Assembly (NCBI GenBank): GCA_910578785.1
Contig: CAJTSJ010000008.1
Location: 26,032-90,031, forward strand
Source: an uncultured Muribaculum sp.
GTDB taxonomy: Bacteria; Bacteroidota; Bacteroidia; Bacteroidales; Muribaculaceae
Length of the DNA: 64,000 nt
Direction of reading: 5' to 3'
Below are positions 29,404 to 38,788 of this stretch, piece after piece. The notes beneath the pieces are model-generated. The model saw only the letters and a list, made by a program, of their open reading frames with translations, did no database searches and was not told the origin of the DNA. The translations under genes were made by a program, and so were the position numbers. Numbering within the stretch: position 1 is the first letter of the stretch; every line of letters starts with the position of its first letter.

Positions 29404-30414
29404 ATGACCCAGTTACTGTCAATCGTCATGCCAGCCTATAATGCTTCGGACTATATAGCCGAGGCTATCGGAAGCGTGCTCGACCAGACTTATTCCGACT
29501 GGGAGCTGGTAGTGGTCGACGACTGCTCAACCGACAACACCTGCGACATAGTCAAAGACATTGCGGCTCACGACAGACGTCTCCGGCTTGTGGAACGTGC
29601 CTCCAACAGCGGTTCAGCATTCATGCCCCGCCTCGAAGCCGTCAAACGTGCAAACGGCAACTACGTGGTCGAACTCGACTCAGACGACCGTTTAGAGCAC
29701 GACTACCTTCAGAAAATAGCCGGAAAAATCGAGGAAACCGGAGCCGACGCAGTGTTCGGCAACACCGTTTTCATTTATCCTGACGGACATCAATCAGCCC
29801 TGCTAACTGAATTTGACAGAAACGCCGTAGTCAAAGGGCGAACCCATGTCCGGCATACGCTCGACGGATGGAGCGACGGATGCTGGGGTGCCATACGCAG
29901 AAGTCTATATCTGGAAGCGTCAAAACATCCCGACCTCAACCGGTTGGCGATGTCGGCCGACGAATTTCTTATCAGGGCTATACTGACAATGGCCGGCTCC
30001 GTGGCGTTTTTCGAATCGACATATTATTATCGCATACATCCCCTGTCAATCACCCGTCGGGAGCATCCGCGCATTTTCGATGTAATCGACACCGACATCA
30101 GACTTAAAAGACTCATCTATAGCATATACCCGCCAAAATCAGAAGAGCGGAAACTCATCAACCGTCAGTTGACGGCCAATCTTTGGGCATATCTCCGGAC
30201 GTACTCGACGTTCGCTTTCACATCGGAATCTGACCGAAAAAAGGCATACCGACTGATTAAAGATGCATACAGCAATGCCGATATAGCCGGAGCACGCCAG
30301 CGCATAGGCACACTGCGGACATGCGCCATGATGCTCGGAGTAGATTCAGTAATCACAATGCACAAACTGCTTGCCAGCCTTGGAAAAAGACAACAGCTAC
30401 AAAAGCATCCTTAA
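29404..30414 (+). CDS. family 2 glycosyltransferase
   Basis: GT-A fold glycosyltransferase of 336 residues, probably adding a sugar to a lipid-linked glycan at the inner face of the membrane. The N-terminus has the family entry SIVMPAYNASDYIAEAIGSVLDQTYSDWELVVVDDCSTDNT (positions about 6-45, conserved in pieces), and the metal/nucleotide-sugar site is ELDSDDRLE (about 96-104). The C-terminal 100 residues are helical and variable. It starts 20 bases after the EnvC-like gene and overlaps the flippase gene by about 44 bases, so translation is probably coupled. The donor and acceptor sugars cannot be named. Confidence 0.9.
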   Translation: MTQLLSIVMPAYNASDYIAEAIGSVLDQTYSDWELVVVDDCSTDNTCDIVKDIAAHDRRLRLVERASNSGSAFMPRLEAVKRANGNYVVELDSDDRLEHDYLQKIAGKIEETGADAVFGNTVFIYPDGHQSALLTEFDRNAVVKGRTHVRHTLDGWSDGCWGAIRRSLYLEASKHPDLNRLAMSADEFLIRAILTMAGSVAFFESTYYYRIHPLSITRREHPRIFDVIDTDIRLKRLIYSIYPPKSEERKLINRQLTANLWAYLRTYSTFAFTSESDRKKAYRLIKDAYSNADIAGARQRIGTLRTCAMMLGVDSVITMHKLLASLGKRQQLQKHP

Positions 30415-31837
30415 AGGCATCTCCTTCTTCGGGGGCGCACAAGTGTTCCAGATTCTGATAAATCTGGTGCGCGGAAAGTTTGTGGCCATGCTGTTGGGAC
30501 CGGAAGGCATGGGCATATCGTCGCTTCTGACCGCATCGTCAAACACCATACAGCAAATTGCACAGGCCGGACTTCCGACCGCTATTGTGAAAGAAGTCTC
30601 CGAGGCAAAAGAGGGCTCACCCAACCACATCTCCTTAGACGAAGTCATATCCGCCACACGTACCGCCGTGCTGACGACAGCCTGCATCGGAACGGTGATA
30701 TGCATCGTTTTTTCGGCACTTCTCAGCCGGTGGACCTTCGGCAACGACACATTCACATGGCAATATGTAGTCCTGAGCATCGCAGTGATGTTTTCCATGC
30801 TCGGTTCGGGAGAGATGTCGATTCTTCAAGGCCTGCACCAGGTCAAGCGTCTGTCGTGGGCATCGGTGGTAGGAGCGTCGACAGGGCTGGCGGTAGGCGT
30901 TCCGCTATATTACTTTTTCGGCAACGGCGGCATCGTGCCGGGAATGATAGCAGTGTCGGCGACCTCATATATATTCTACAGGACATCGGCGGCAAAGGCC
31001 ACAGGACGGCTCGACACCAAGATAGCCTGGCATATACGGAAGTTCATCATCCGCAAACTCGTCACATTAGGACTCGTGCTGATGGCAGGAAGTCTTATCG
31101 GAACACTCGTCACATATCTGACAAACGCCTTCGTCAGATACATCGGCGGCATTGACGACGTAGGCTACTTTCAAGCCGCGAATTCAATCACCAACCAATA
31201 TGCCGGAATCGTCTTCGCGGCCATGTCGGTAGACTATTTTCCCCGGCTCGTAGCCGTAGCGTCAGACAACGCCAAGATGGCCGGGATTGTAAACCGGCAG
31301 ACGGAAATCGTCTCACTGATAATGGCGCCCCTCATGATAGCCCTGATGTTTTCTGCCCCGTTGCTTATCCGCATTCTGCTTACTTCTGAATTTGAATGCG
31401 TAATTCCGCTTATCCATTGGCTGAGTCTGGGCATATTTCTTCGTGCGCTCATATTTCCCTCCGGCTACATCACTTTCGCAAAAGACAACAAGCGCCTCTT
31501 CTTTCTACTTGAAGGAGTTTTCGGCAATGTCATCGGACTGACTGCAAACTGCGTATGCTATTATACGTGGGGGCTCATCGGCTTGGGTATCTCCATGTGC
31601 ATCGCCTACACAATCAGTTTCGCCGTATACTTCGCCGTCAACCGACATTATTACTCCTATGGCATCGGGCGCGGCACTGTCCGAGTCATCCTGATTACTC
31701 TGTCTGCTGTAGTCATGTCGTTTTTAGCCACTTTCATTCAGTCCGACTACACCTATTGCTTAGTCATGTCAGCAGTGCTCATAGCCACGTCAGCATATTC
31801 ACTTCGGATGCTAGTAAAAAACATAAAACGCCAATAA
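30371..31837 (+). CDS. polysaccharide (O-antigen-type) flippase, MOP superfamily
   Basis: Inner-membrane flippase of about 488 residues with 14 predicted helices, of the Wzx/RfbX polysaccharide synthase class. The N-terminus ISFFGGAQVFQILINLVRGKFVAMLLGPEGMG is typical. The start is uncertain: the frame opens with TTG at 30371, another TTG is at 30380, and no ATG occurs before the first helix. Either start overlaps the glycosyltransferase gene. The pair would make and export one lipid-linked glycan; no polymerase or ligase is next to it, so the rest of the pathway must be elsewhere. It ends at a bidirectional terminator. Confidence 0.9.
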   Translation: MPALEKDNSYKSILKGISFFGGAQVFQILINLVRGKFVAMLLGPEGMGISSLLTASSNTIQQIAQAGLPTAIVKEVSEAKEGSPNHISLDEVISATRTAVLTTACIGTVICIVFSALLSRWTFGNDTFTWQYVVLSIAVMFSMLGSGEMSILQGLHQVKRLSWASVVGASTGLAVGVPLYYFFGNGGIVPGMIAVSATSYIFYRTSAAKATGRLDTKIAWHIRKFIIRKLVTLGLVLMAGSLIGTLVTYLTNAFVRYIGGIDDVGYFQAANSITNQYAGIVFAAMSVDYFPRLVAVASDNAKMAGIVNRQTEIVSLIMAPLMIALMFSAPLLIRILLTSEFECVIPLIHWLSLGIFLRALIFPSGYITFAKDNKRLFFLLEGVFGNVIGLTANCVCYYTWGLIGLGISMCIAYTISFAVYFAVNRHYYSYGIGRGTVRVILITLSAVVMSFLATFIQSDYTYCLVMSAVLIATSAYSLRMLVKNIKRQ

Positions 31838-31846
31838 AAACAAGTC

Positions 31847-31874
31847 GCCCCGGCATCTTACTTGACGCCGGGGC
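31847..31874. terminator. bidirectional terminator between converging genes
   Basis: A perfect 8-bp GC-rich stem, GCCCCGGC (31847-31854) with GCCGGGGC (31867-31874), lies between the flippase stop and the stop of the minus-strand barrel gene. An A-rich run upstream (AATAAAAAC) provides a T-run for the minus strand; the plus-strand side is weaker. Confidence 0.7.
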
Positions 31875-31908
31875 AACCCTATATGTCTTTCTCAGTCGTT
31901 ATGCCTGA

Positions 31909-32472
31909 TTAGAAAAGCCATGCTGCCGACACTGTCCAGTAACGGTCCTTTCCATACATACCGTCAGCCGAAGCAGCTTTCGTGATACCGAAGTTATAGC
32001 TTGCGCCTACCTGAAGATGGCTTATAAGCTGTGCTCCGAGGCCGAAACTCCATGCCACGGTCGACTTTTTATAGCCGTCATTACCGCTCAAAAGGAACGA
32101 AAAGTTAGGTCCGGTAGTCAGATATGGAACCACGATGCGGCTGATTACCGGGAAGTTGAATTTATACTTCAGGTTGACAGGGATATCAATGAAGTCGCGT
32201 TTTGCGACTGCATCACCATCATCAAATTTCACATTACGACGCGCATACATCACCGAACCATCTAAGCAAAGGCCCACGATGGGAACTTGAATTTCAGCCA
32301 TAAGACCACCGGTAAAGCCGACCTGATTGTCGCTGTTGCCGAGATTTTTGTTAAAGTGCATTTCATTCACATCTATACCTACGCGGGGACCCCAACGGAA
32401 CTGGGCTGATGCAGGAAGAGCCAAAGCAATAGTCATGACGGCCATGACGAAGATTCTCTTAAAGATTTTCAT
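31909..32472 (-). CDS. small outer-membrane beta-barrel protein (PorT-like)
   Basis: Outer-membrane protein of 187 residues with a signal peptide (about 1-23, ending SAQ) and a predicted eight-stranded barrel. Strands are visible as FRWGPRVGIDVNEMHF, VGFTGGLMAEIQVPIVGLCLDGSVMYARR, IDIPVNLKYKFNFP, PYLTTGPNFSFLL, WSFGLGAQLISHLQVGASYNFGIT and the C-terminal strand YWTVSAAWLF ending in Phe. It fits the PorT/outer-membrane protein beta-barrel family (OMP_b-brl). Function is unknown. It stands alone on the minus strand with a -7 box about 70 bases upstream. Confidence 0.87.
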   Translation of the reverse strand: MKIFKRIFVMAVMTIALALPASAQFRWGPRVGIDVNEMHFNKNLGNSDNQVGFTGGLMAEIQVPIVGLCLDGSVMYARRNVKFDDGDAVAKRDFIDIPVNLKYKFNFPVISRIVVPYLTTGPNFSFLLSGNDGYKKSTVAWSFGLGAQLISHLQVGASYNFGITKAASADGMYGKDRYWTVSAAWLF

Positions 32473-32540
32473 ACTCTTGAATTTTGTTTGTGTAAATAGT
32501 TATTGAAACCGTGTCAAAATGGACATCGGGTTAGATGTCG

Positions 32541-32548
32541 CAAAATTA
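32541..32548 (-). promoter_or_regulatory. -7 box for the barrel protein gene
   Basis: On the minus strand this reads TAATTTTG, matching TAnnTTTG, about 70 bases before the start codon. No good -33 element is seen. Confidence 0.4.
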
Positions 32549-32654
32549 AACTTAAATTTCTTATATTCGACTATTTTTACCAAAAATTTGATAAATTTCA
32601 CTTATTAACACGCCAATGAGCACTTAAGTTCGGTATAAAACGGATATTTTTCGC

Positions 32655-32662
32655 TAAATTTG
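32655..32662 (+). promoter_or_regulatory. -7 box upstream of the rhomboid genes
   Basis: TAAATTTG matches TAnnTTTG. It overlaps a TTG at 32660 that could open the same frame, which argues that translation really starts at the ATG at 32714, downstream of the transcription start. Confidence 0.55.
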
Positions 32663-32713
32663 TATCTTCATGGAATTCTATATTTTGTTGTACTAAAGAC
32701 TAAAGACCAGAAA

Positions 32714-33475
32714 ATGTATACAAACGGCAGATCATTCTTCAGCGCGATGCCGCCGGTCACAAAACACCTTATCATCATCAACGTGGTAATATGGGTGGCC
32801 ATGATTGTGCTTCCGGCGCGCTTTGACCTTGTAAAATATGCCGGGCTGCACTATTTCACGGCGCCCGACTTCAATATAGCGCAGTTGTTCTCCTACATGT
32901 TTCTTCATGGTGGCCTGACACACCTGTTTTTCAACATGTTCACCTTGTTTATGTTCGGAATGACGCTTGAGCGTGTGCTCGGCTCCGGACGCTTTCTGTT
33001 CTACTACATCTCATGCGGCATAGGCGCCGCCCTCGTCCAGGAAGGAGTATGGGCACTTATGGTGGACGACATCGCAAGCAAAAATCTCGAGATGGTAGTG
33101 GCCAATTTCGCCCACGCCAACCGGATGACCATGGAACAGGCCTGGCAGGTGATTCCGGAAGCACAGATAGAGGCATTCAAAGGCATGGTGGCCAATAATC
33201 TGGTGACAATCGGAGCGTCAGGAGCGGTCTATGGCGTGCTGCTCGCATTCGGCATACTGTTTCCAAACCTGCCTATGTATCTGATGTTCATACCTATACC
33301 GATAAAGGCAAAATGGATGGTAATCGGCTACGGAATAATCGAACTTACCCTCGGTATGAGTTCGGCTAACGACGGAATAGCCCACTTCGCCCATCTCGGA
33401 GGCATGCTGTTCGGAGTATTCATGATTTTATACTGGAAACACAAAGGAATAGTCAACCGTAATGGATTTTATTAA
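32714..33475 (+). CDS. rhomboid-family intramembrane serine protease (first of two)
   Basis: Intramembrane protease of 253 residues from the ATG at 32714. It has six to seven membrane helices; the catalytic dyad is Ser169 in GASGAVYG and His227 in HFAHLGGMLFG. The conserved loop-1 residues and the HGGLTHLFFNMFTLFMFG region (about 64-81) are present. A loop of about 45 mostly polar residues (about 117-162) between two helices is longer than in minimal rhomboids. The longer frame from TTG at 32660 is unlikely because it starts inside the promoter. The stop overlaps the second rhomboid gene by 14 bases. Substrates are unknown. Confidence 0.92.
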   Translation: MYTNGRSFFSAMPPVTKHLIIINVVIWVAMIVLPARFDLVKYAGLHYFTAPDFNIAQLFSYMFLHGGLTHLFFNMFTLFMFGMTLERVLGSGRFLFYYISCGIGAALVQEGVWALMVDDIASKNLEMVVANFAHANRMTMEQAWQVIPEAQIEAFKGMVANNLVTIGASGAVYGVLLAFGILFPNLPMYLMFIPIPIKAKWMVIGYGIIELTLGMSSANDGIAHFAHLGGMLFGVFMILYWKHKGIVNRNGFY

Positions 33476-34400
33476 CACACTCGGGTCGCGCTGGCGCTTC
33501 AGCTCAATGCTGATGCGCATCATCTACATCAACATCGCCGTATTTCTGGTGTTGATGGTCATGAACTTTGTGTGCAGTCTTCTCAACTCTCCCGTTGCCG
33601 GGCTGGTGCTTTCGTGGATTGAACTTCCATCGGACACGTCCACATTCGCCACAAGGCCATGGACACTGATTACGTATATGTTCGCTCAGGCCGACATATT
33701 CCACATCCTGTTCAATATGTTGTGGTTCTATTGGTTCGGCACTATATTCATGCTTGTCGGCGATTCGCGCAGACTGACAGCCCTGTATATCTACGGAGGC
33801 ATCGGAGGCGGACTTCTGTTCATGCTCGCCTACAACTTTTTGCCATTGTTTTCCGGAGTCAACGGATGGCTGATTGGCTCGTCGGCATCTGTAATCGCCA
33901 TCGTAGCGGCCACGGCCATACTCCATCCTGACTACAAGATAGGCCTGCTCTTCATCGGTCAGATATCGCTGAAATGGATAGCTGTCGTGACAATAGCCAT
34001 CGACCTTATGAGCGTGACAGGAGCCAACGGAGGCGGACACGTGTCTCACATCGGAGGCGCCCTTGTCGGGCTGGCCTATGCCATGTCGCTTAAGCGAGGA
34101 GTCGACATAACGCGCCCGTTCAACAAGGCCGTAGACTCAGTGGTCAACCTGATATCCCGACTAAAACCCGTACCGCGCGAGAAGCGTTCATATAATGCCT
34201 ATCGACGCTCAGGCCCAACAGCACGTCCTGACACTTCGGGACAAAAGTCGTCAGCCCACACTCAGCCCAAAAGCGGACAATCGATGGCCGATGAGGCAGA
34301 ACTTGACGCAATTCTGGAAAAAATCAAGAAAAACGGCTATGCAGGACTGACTCAGGACGAGAAAAAGCGTTTATTTGACATAAGCAAACAGATTAAATGA
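33462..34400 (+). CDS. rhomboid-family intramembrane serine protease (second of two)
   Basis: Second rhomboid, 312 residues, with catalytic Ser141 in GSSASV and His196 in HVSHIGGALVG, and the helix-2 block FHILFNMLWFYWFG (about 80-93). It differs from its neighbour by a soluble basic C-terminal tail of about 95 residues (about 215-312) that is rich in Ser, Pro, Lys and Arg and ends in a helix LTQDEKKRLFDISKQIK; this tail resembles the DUF6576-type ending known from Bacteroidetes rhomboids. Translational coupling to the first rhomboid suggests that the two work together or as a heteromer. It lies 7 bases ahead of the EEP gene. Confidence 0.92.
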   Translation: MDFINTLGSRWRFSSMLMRIIYINIAVFLVLMVMNFVCSLLNSPVAGLVLSWIELPSDTSTFATRPWTLITYMFAQADIFHILFNMLWFYWFGTIFMLVGDSRRLTALYIYGGIGGGLLFMLAYNFLPLFSGVNGWLIGSSASVIAIVAATAILHPDYKIGLLFIGQISLKWIAVVTIAIDLMSVTGANGGGHVSHIGGALVGLAYAMSLKRGVDITRPFNKAVDSVVNLISRLKPVPREKRSYNAYRRSGPTARPDTSGQKSSAHTQPKSGQSMADEAELDAILEKIKKNGYAGLTQDEKKRLFDISKQIK

Positions 34401-34407
34401 TTAAAAC

Positions 34408-35598
34408 ATGTCGGCAGCATTAGGAATATGGCATACAGGCCGGTCTTTGTTCCGGATATTATGGGCTACGCTCAATATATTGTGCGTCATGGCCATGTTT
34501 GTGGCTTCATATGCCGGCTACATCGACCCTGCCGCTTGCGCCTGGGCGCAGCTTCCCGGCATGACCCTGCCCATATGGATAGCGGTGGTGTTCTTCCTGT
34601 TTGTGGTCAATCTGTTCATAATGCGCAGGATGGCCATTGTAGATGTCATTACGTTCATCCTGTGCGCCGGCCCTGTATTCACGGTGTGCCCCGTTAATTT
34701 CGGTCACCGTAAATTGACGGAAGCCGAAAAGGCAAGGTCATTCACCGTGCTGACCTACAACGTGATTAATTTCACTGACCAGCAGGGAGAGAATCCCGAA
34801 TGGGGCAACAGGATGCTGTCATACATACTGTCGACCGATGCCGACATCGTCTGCCTACAGGAAGCGATACCCATAATGGGCAAATACAGGAACCGCGCAT
34901 GGCAGTCGCAGCTCGACTCCATACACGCACGCTACCCCTATTACGAACAGTCCCGTCATAACTACGACATGATTATGTCGAAATATCCGCTCGAGACAAT
35001 CAAGATTCCGCCCCACGACAAGTGGGACACGGGCAACTACAGCGCGTACGATATCGACATTCAGGGGCATCCTGTCACCGTAGTAAACTGCCATCTGCAG
35101 TCAATCGGACTGACACCGAGCGACAAAGAGCTATACCTTGAGCTTACCGAAAAGGAGAACATCCGCACATCGAGACAGGAAATATCCAAAGTTAAAAACG
35201 ACATCATATCCAAACTGCTCGAAGCATTCCGCCAACGTGCACAACAGGCCCGCGACATACGCAACTTCCTCGACACCCGTCAGGGCAACATAATCCTCGC
35301 AGGCGACTTCAACGATGTTCCCGGAAGTTATGCCTACCGCACCGTATGCAGTGCCGAACTGCGCGATGCCTATGCCGACTGCGCGTTTGGAGCAAGAGCC
35401 ACCTACAATGCCAACCGATTCTACTTCCACATCGACCAGGTGTTGTATAGAGGCGACTTCAAGGCATTCAACATAATACGCAACAAAGTAAAATATTCCG
35501 ACCACTACCCCCTGCTGACCACATTTGTTTGGAACACAGCCACGGAAGGCGTAGACGGAACCACGGACTCGAATCCCGAACTACCGAAAAATCACTAA
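34408..35598 (+). CDS. membrane-anchored endonuclease/exonuclease/phosphatase (EEP) family protein
   Basis: Protein of 396 residues with three N-terminal membrane helices (about 12-37, 48-70 and 76-93) followed by a DNase I-like EEP domain (about 108-385). Metal and catalytic motifs are TYNVINF, CLQEA (about 151-155), GDFNDVPGS (about 298-306) and SDHYPL near the end. The domain would lie in the periplasm, so the target is probably a phosphodiester or phospholipid head group rather than genomic DNA. It is 7 bases from the second rhomboid and 15 bases from the M3 peptidase gene, forming one probable operon. Confidence 0.88.
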   Translation: MSAALGIWHTGRSLFRILWATLNILCVMAMFVASYAGYIDPAACAWAQLPGMTLPIWIAVVFFLFVVNLFIMRRMAIVDVITFILCAGPVFTVCPVNFGHRKLTEAEKARSFTVLTYNVINFTDQQGENPEWGNRMLSYILSTDADIVCLQEAIPIMGKYRNRAWQSQLDSIHARYPYYEQSRHNYDMIMSKYPLETIKIPPHDKWDTGNYSAYDIDIQGHPVTVVNCHLQSIGLTPSDKELYLELTEKENIRTSRQEISKVKNDIISKLLEAFRQRAQQARDIRNFLDTRQGNIILAGDFNDVPGSYAYRTVCSAELRDAYADCAFGARATYNANRFYFHIDQVLYRGDFKAFNIIRNKVKYSDHYPLLTTFVWNTATEGVDGTTDSNPELPKNH

Positions 35599-35613
35599 AA
35601 CAAATCTTGCAAT

Positions 35614-37776
35614 ATGAACCGATTTTTATTAACCATCGCCGCTTCCGCGGCCATCTGCGGCTCGGCGTTCACAACTGCAAATGCAATGGATGACACCAGA
35701 CAGAATCCATTCCTGGCTCCCTACGGCACGAAATTCGACATCGCGCCCTACGACAAAATTACCTATGCCGACTATCTGCCAGCCCTCAAGGCCGGTATAG
35801 AAGAGCAGAAGAAGAATGTCGAAGCCATCGTAAACAATCCCGAAGCCCCGACCTTCAAGAACACCATCGAGGCTCTTGACCATTCAGGCCCGATACTTGA
35901 TCGCGTATGCGCAGTGTTCATGAACCTCGACGAGTCAAATTCCAATGCCGAAATGGATGCCATCGGAGCTGAATTCTATCCACTCGTTTCAGCTCACCAG
36001 GACGAAATTTCAATGAATCCCGCCCTGTTCAAGCGCGTCAAGGCGCTGTACGACAACCGCGAAAAAGCCGGCTACAACAAGGCTCAGATGCGCGCCGTAG
36101 AGCAGTCATACAAGAGCTTCGTGCGCAACGGCGCCCTGCTGTCCGACGCTCAGAAAAACGAACTTAAGACCATCAACGGAAAACTCTCTGACCTCTATCT
36201 GAAATTCAACAAAAATCTGCTGAACGCCACCAACGCATTTGACATTACCGTCGACGACAAGGCTCAGCTGTCGGGTCTGCCCGCAAATGTTGTGGCAAGC
36301 GCGGCCGAGACAGCCGCCAAGCGCGGTCTGGAAGGCAAATGGGTGTTTACTCTTCACGCACCGTCACGCCTGCCCGTGCTGCAATACGCCGACAACCGCG
36401 ACCTGCGCGAAAAGATGTACAAAGGATATACCACACAGGCTTCAAGCGGCGAATACAACAACTACCCGGTGATTGCAGAAATAGTCACTCTCCGCGGACA
36501 AAAGGCAAAACTGCTCGGATTCAACACATTTGCCGACTACATGACCGACGCGGTGATGGCAAAGACCGTCGACAATGCCGAAAACCTGCTTATGCAGATT
36601 TGGCAGCCGGCCATAGCCCGCGTAAAGGAAGAAGTAGCCGAAATGCAGCAGCTCAGCAACAAGGAAGGCAACACCTTCACCATCCAGCCCTGGGACTACT
36701 ATTACTACGCCGAAAAGGTACGCAAAGCCAAATACGACCTCGACGAAGACGTTGTAAGCCAGTATTTCCACATCGACAATGTACGCAAAGGCATCTTCGA
36801 GATGGCTCGCCGTCTGTACGGTGTTAATTTCACAGAGATAGAGGCACCCAAGTACGACCCCGAAGTGACCGTATACGAGGTGACCGACGAAAAGGGCGAG
36901 CACGTCGCTGTGTTCATGACCGACTATTTCACCCGTTCTTCAAAACGCCAGGGAGCATGGATGACCGAGTTCAAGGGCTCATTCGTTCCCGACGAAGGCG
37001 AGGCAGTACGCCCGATAGTTGTCAACGTCTGCAACTTCGCCGCCCCCACCGCCGACACTCCATCGCTTCTGTCTATCGACAATGTCGAGACCATGTTCCA
37101 CGAATTCGGCCACGGACTTCACGGAATGCTCTCACGCGCCAAATACAAGTCGCAGTCAGGCACCAACGTAGACCGCGACTTCGTTGAACTTCCGTCGCAG
37201 ATTCACGAGCACTGGGCCCTTGAGCCGGAACTGCTCAAGACCTACGCGTTCCACTACAAGACCGGCGAAGTGATTCCTGACGAACTGATCGCCAAGCTTC
37301 AGGCGGCATCGACCCACAATCAGGGCTTCACTACCACCGAGCTTGCAGGAGCGGCTCTTCTTGACCTCCAGTGGGGAAAACTCACCGGCTCGGAAAATAT
37401 CGACATCGAAGCCTTTGAACAGGAAGTGGCCAAGAAGCTCAACATGCCCAAGGAAGTGCAGTACCGCTACCGCAGCCCCTACTTCAAGCACGTGTTCGGA
37501 AGCGACGGTTACGCCGCCGGCTACTACACATACCTCTGGGCCGAGGTACTCGACACCGACGGCTTCGAGCTCTTCAAAGAGAAAGGCATCTTTGACCCGG
37601 CCACAGCCAAGGCATTCAAAGAAAATATCCTCGAAATGGGAGGCAGCGAAGACCCGATGGAACTTTACGTGAAGTTCCGCGGCAAAAAGCCCACCCCCGA
37701 AGCCCTGCTTCGCAACCGCGGACTCATCAATGAGCCTGACAAAGACCTCCACATCAACAACATCGAAGGTAAATAA
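35614..37776 (+). CDS. M3-family zinc oligopeptidase (peptidyl-dipeptidase Dcp-like)
   Basis: Zinc metallopeptidase of 720 residues that degrades short peptides. It has a signal peptide (about 1-25, ending ANA), so it acts in the periplasm. The M3 active site is complete: HEFGH at 496-500 followed by Glu525 in VELPSQ. The helical N-terminal half and the C-terminal helical domain (GYAAGYYTYLWAEVLD) fit the Dcp/oligopeptidase A group. It lies after the rhomboid-EEP genes and 5 bases before a GH43 gene. Cleavage of C-terminal dipeptides is inferred from the family. Confidence 0.93.
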   Translation: MNRFLLTIAASAAICGSAFTTANAMDDTRQNPFLAPYGTKFDIAPYDKITYADYLPALKAGIEEQKKNVEAIVNNPEAPTFKNTIEALDHSGPILDRVCAVFMNLDESNSNAEMDAIGAEFYPLVSAHQDEISMNPALFKRVKALYDNREKAGYNKAQMRAVEQSYKSFVRNGALLSDAQKNELKTINGKLSDLYLKFNKNLLNATNAFDITVDDKAQLSGLPANVVASAAETAAKRGLEGKWVFTLHAPSRLPVLQYADNRDLREKMYKGYTTQASSGEYNNYPVIAEIVTLRGQKAKLLGFNTFADYMTDAVMAKTVDNAENLLMQIWQPAIARVKEEVAEMQQLSNKEGNTFTIQPWDYYYYAEKVRKAKYDLDEDVVSQYFHIDNVRKGIFEMARRLYGVNFTEIEAPKYDPEVTVYEVTDEKGEHVAVFMTDYFTRSSKRQGAWMTEFKGSFVPDEGEAVRPIVVNVCNFAAPTADTPSLLSIDNVETMFHEFGHGLHGMLSRAKYKSQSGTNVDRDFVELPSQIHEHWALEPELLKTYAFHYKTGEVIPDELIAKLQAASTHNQGFTTTELAGAALLDLQWGKLTGSENIDIEAFEQEVAKKLNMPKEVQYRYRSPYFKHVFGSDGYAAGYYTYLWAEVLDTDGFELFKEKGIFDPATAKAFKENILEMGGSEDPMELYVKFRGKKPTPEALLRNRGLINEPDKDLHINNIEGK

Positions 37777-37781
37777 CGGCT

Positions 37782-38765
37782 ATGAAACGTCTATTAAACG
37801 GCATCTTCATGACGGCGCTCGCCCTGAGCGCCGTCGGTGCCAATCCGATATTGCCCGATTTCCATGCCGATCCGGAAATCCTGTTCGCCAAAGGCACCGG
37901 CAAATACTACATCTACTCCACCACCGACGGACAGCCTGGATGGGGCGGATGGTATTACACAGTGTTCTCGTCCGACGACCTGGCCGACTGGAAATACGAA
38001 GGCATAGCACTCGACCTCAAGTCCGACCAGGTAAGCTGGGCCGACGGCAATGCCTGGGCCCCTGCAATTGAAGAGCGCATGGTCGACGGCAAGTACCTCT
38101 ACTTCCTGTACTTCAGCGGCAATCCCGTGGCCGGCGGAGGCAAGCAGATAGGAGTGGCCGTGGCCGACTCCCCGACAGGCCCCTTCAAGGACCTCGGACA
38201 CCCGATAATCACCGAATCCCCGACAGGACACGGACAGCAGATTGATGTCGACGTATTTGTCGATCCCGCCTCGGGAAAGCCCTATCTCTACTGGGGCAAC
38301 GGCTATATGGCCGGAGCCGAACTAAACGACGACATGCTCTCCATAAAGGAGTCGACCATTACCGTCATGACCCCGGAAGGAGGGACACTCGCCGACTACA
38401 ACTATCGCGAGGCACCCTACGTATTCTACCGCAACGGCCTTTACTACTTCCTTTGGTCGGTCGACGACACAGGCTCGCCGAACTACCACGTGGCCTACGG
38501 CACATCGACCTCGCCTCTCGGACCGATAGAAGTTGCCGAAGAGCCTGTCATTCTGATTCAGCGTCCGGAACTTGAGATATACGGTCCCGCACACAATTCC
38601 GTACTCCAGGTGCCCGGCACCGACAAGTGGTATATGGTCTACCACCGAATCAACAAGGACTTCATCGACCGCGACAAAGGGCCAGGATGGCACCGCGAAG
38701 TGTGCATCGACCCGATGGAGTTCAATATCGACGGCACCATAAAGCCTGTCATCCCGACACGCTAA
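37782..38765 (+). CDS. family 43 glycoside hydrolase
   Basis: Exported five-bladed propeller glycosidase of 327 residues with a signal peptide (about 1-20). The three catalytic acids of GH43 are visible: base Asp30 (DFHADPEI), pKa-setting Asp155 (QQIDVDVFVD) and acid Glu210 (YREAPYVFY). The family includes beta-xylosidases, alpha-L-arabinofuranosidases and galactan-degrading enzymes; activity cannot be fixed from these motifs. It starts 5 bases after the M3 peptidase gene and is followed by a strong terminator, so it ends that operon. It is not next to a susCD pair, which is unusual for a glycan enzyme in this group. Confidence 0.93.
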   Translation: MKRLLNGIFMTALALSAVGANPILPDFHADPEILFAKGTGKYYIYSTTDGQPGWGGWYYTVFSSDDLADWKYEGIALDLKSDQVSWADGNAWAPAIEERMVDGKYLYFLYFSGNPVAGGGKQIGVAVADSPTGPFKDLGHPIITESPTGHGQQIDVDVFVDPASGKPYLYWGNGYMAGAELNDDMLSIKESTITVMTPEGGTLADYNYREAPYVFYRNGLYYFLWSVDDTGSPNYHVAYGTSTSPLGPIEVAEEPVILIQRPELEIYGPAHNSVLQVPGTDKWYMVYHRINKDFIDRDKGPGWHREVCIDPMEFNIDGTIKPVIPTR

Positions 38766-38788
38766 CCCTAAACCCCGTAAAATAAGAG

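Noticed and set aside
32660..32713. TTG start at 32660 for the first rhomboid
   Set aside because: It lies within the -7 promoter box; the ATG at 32714 gives a normal rhomboid N-terminus.
37156..37752. 199-codon minus-strand frame opposite the M3 peptidase gene
   Set aside because: Shadow of the metallopeptidase gene, including its active-site region; no independent support.
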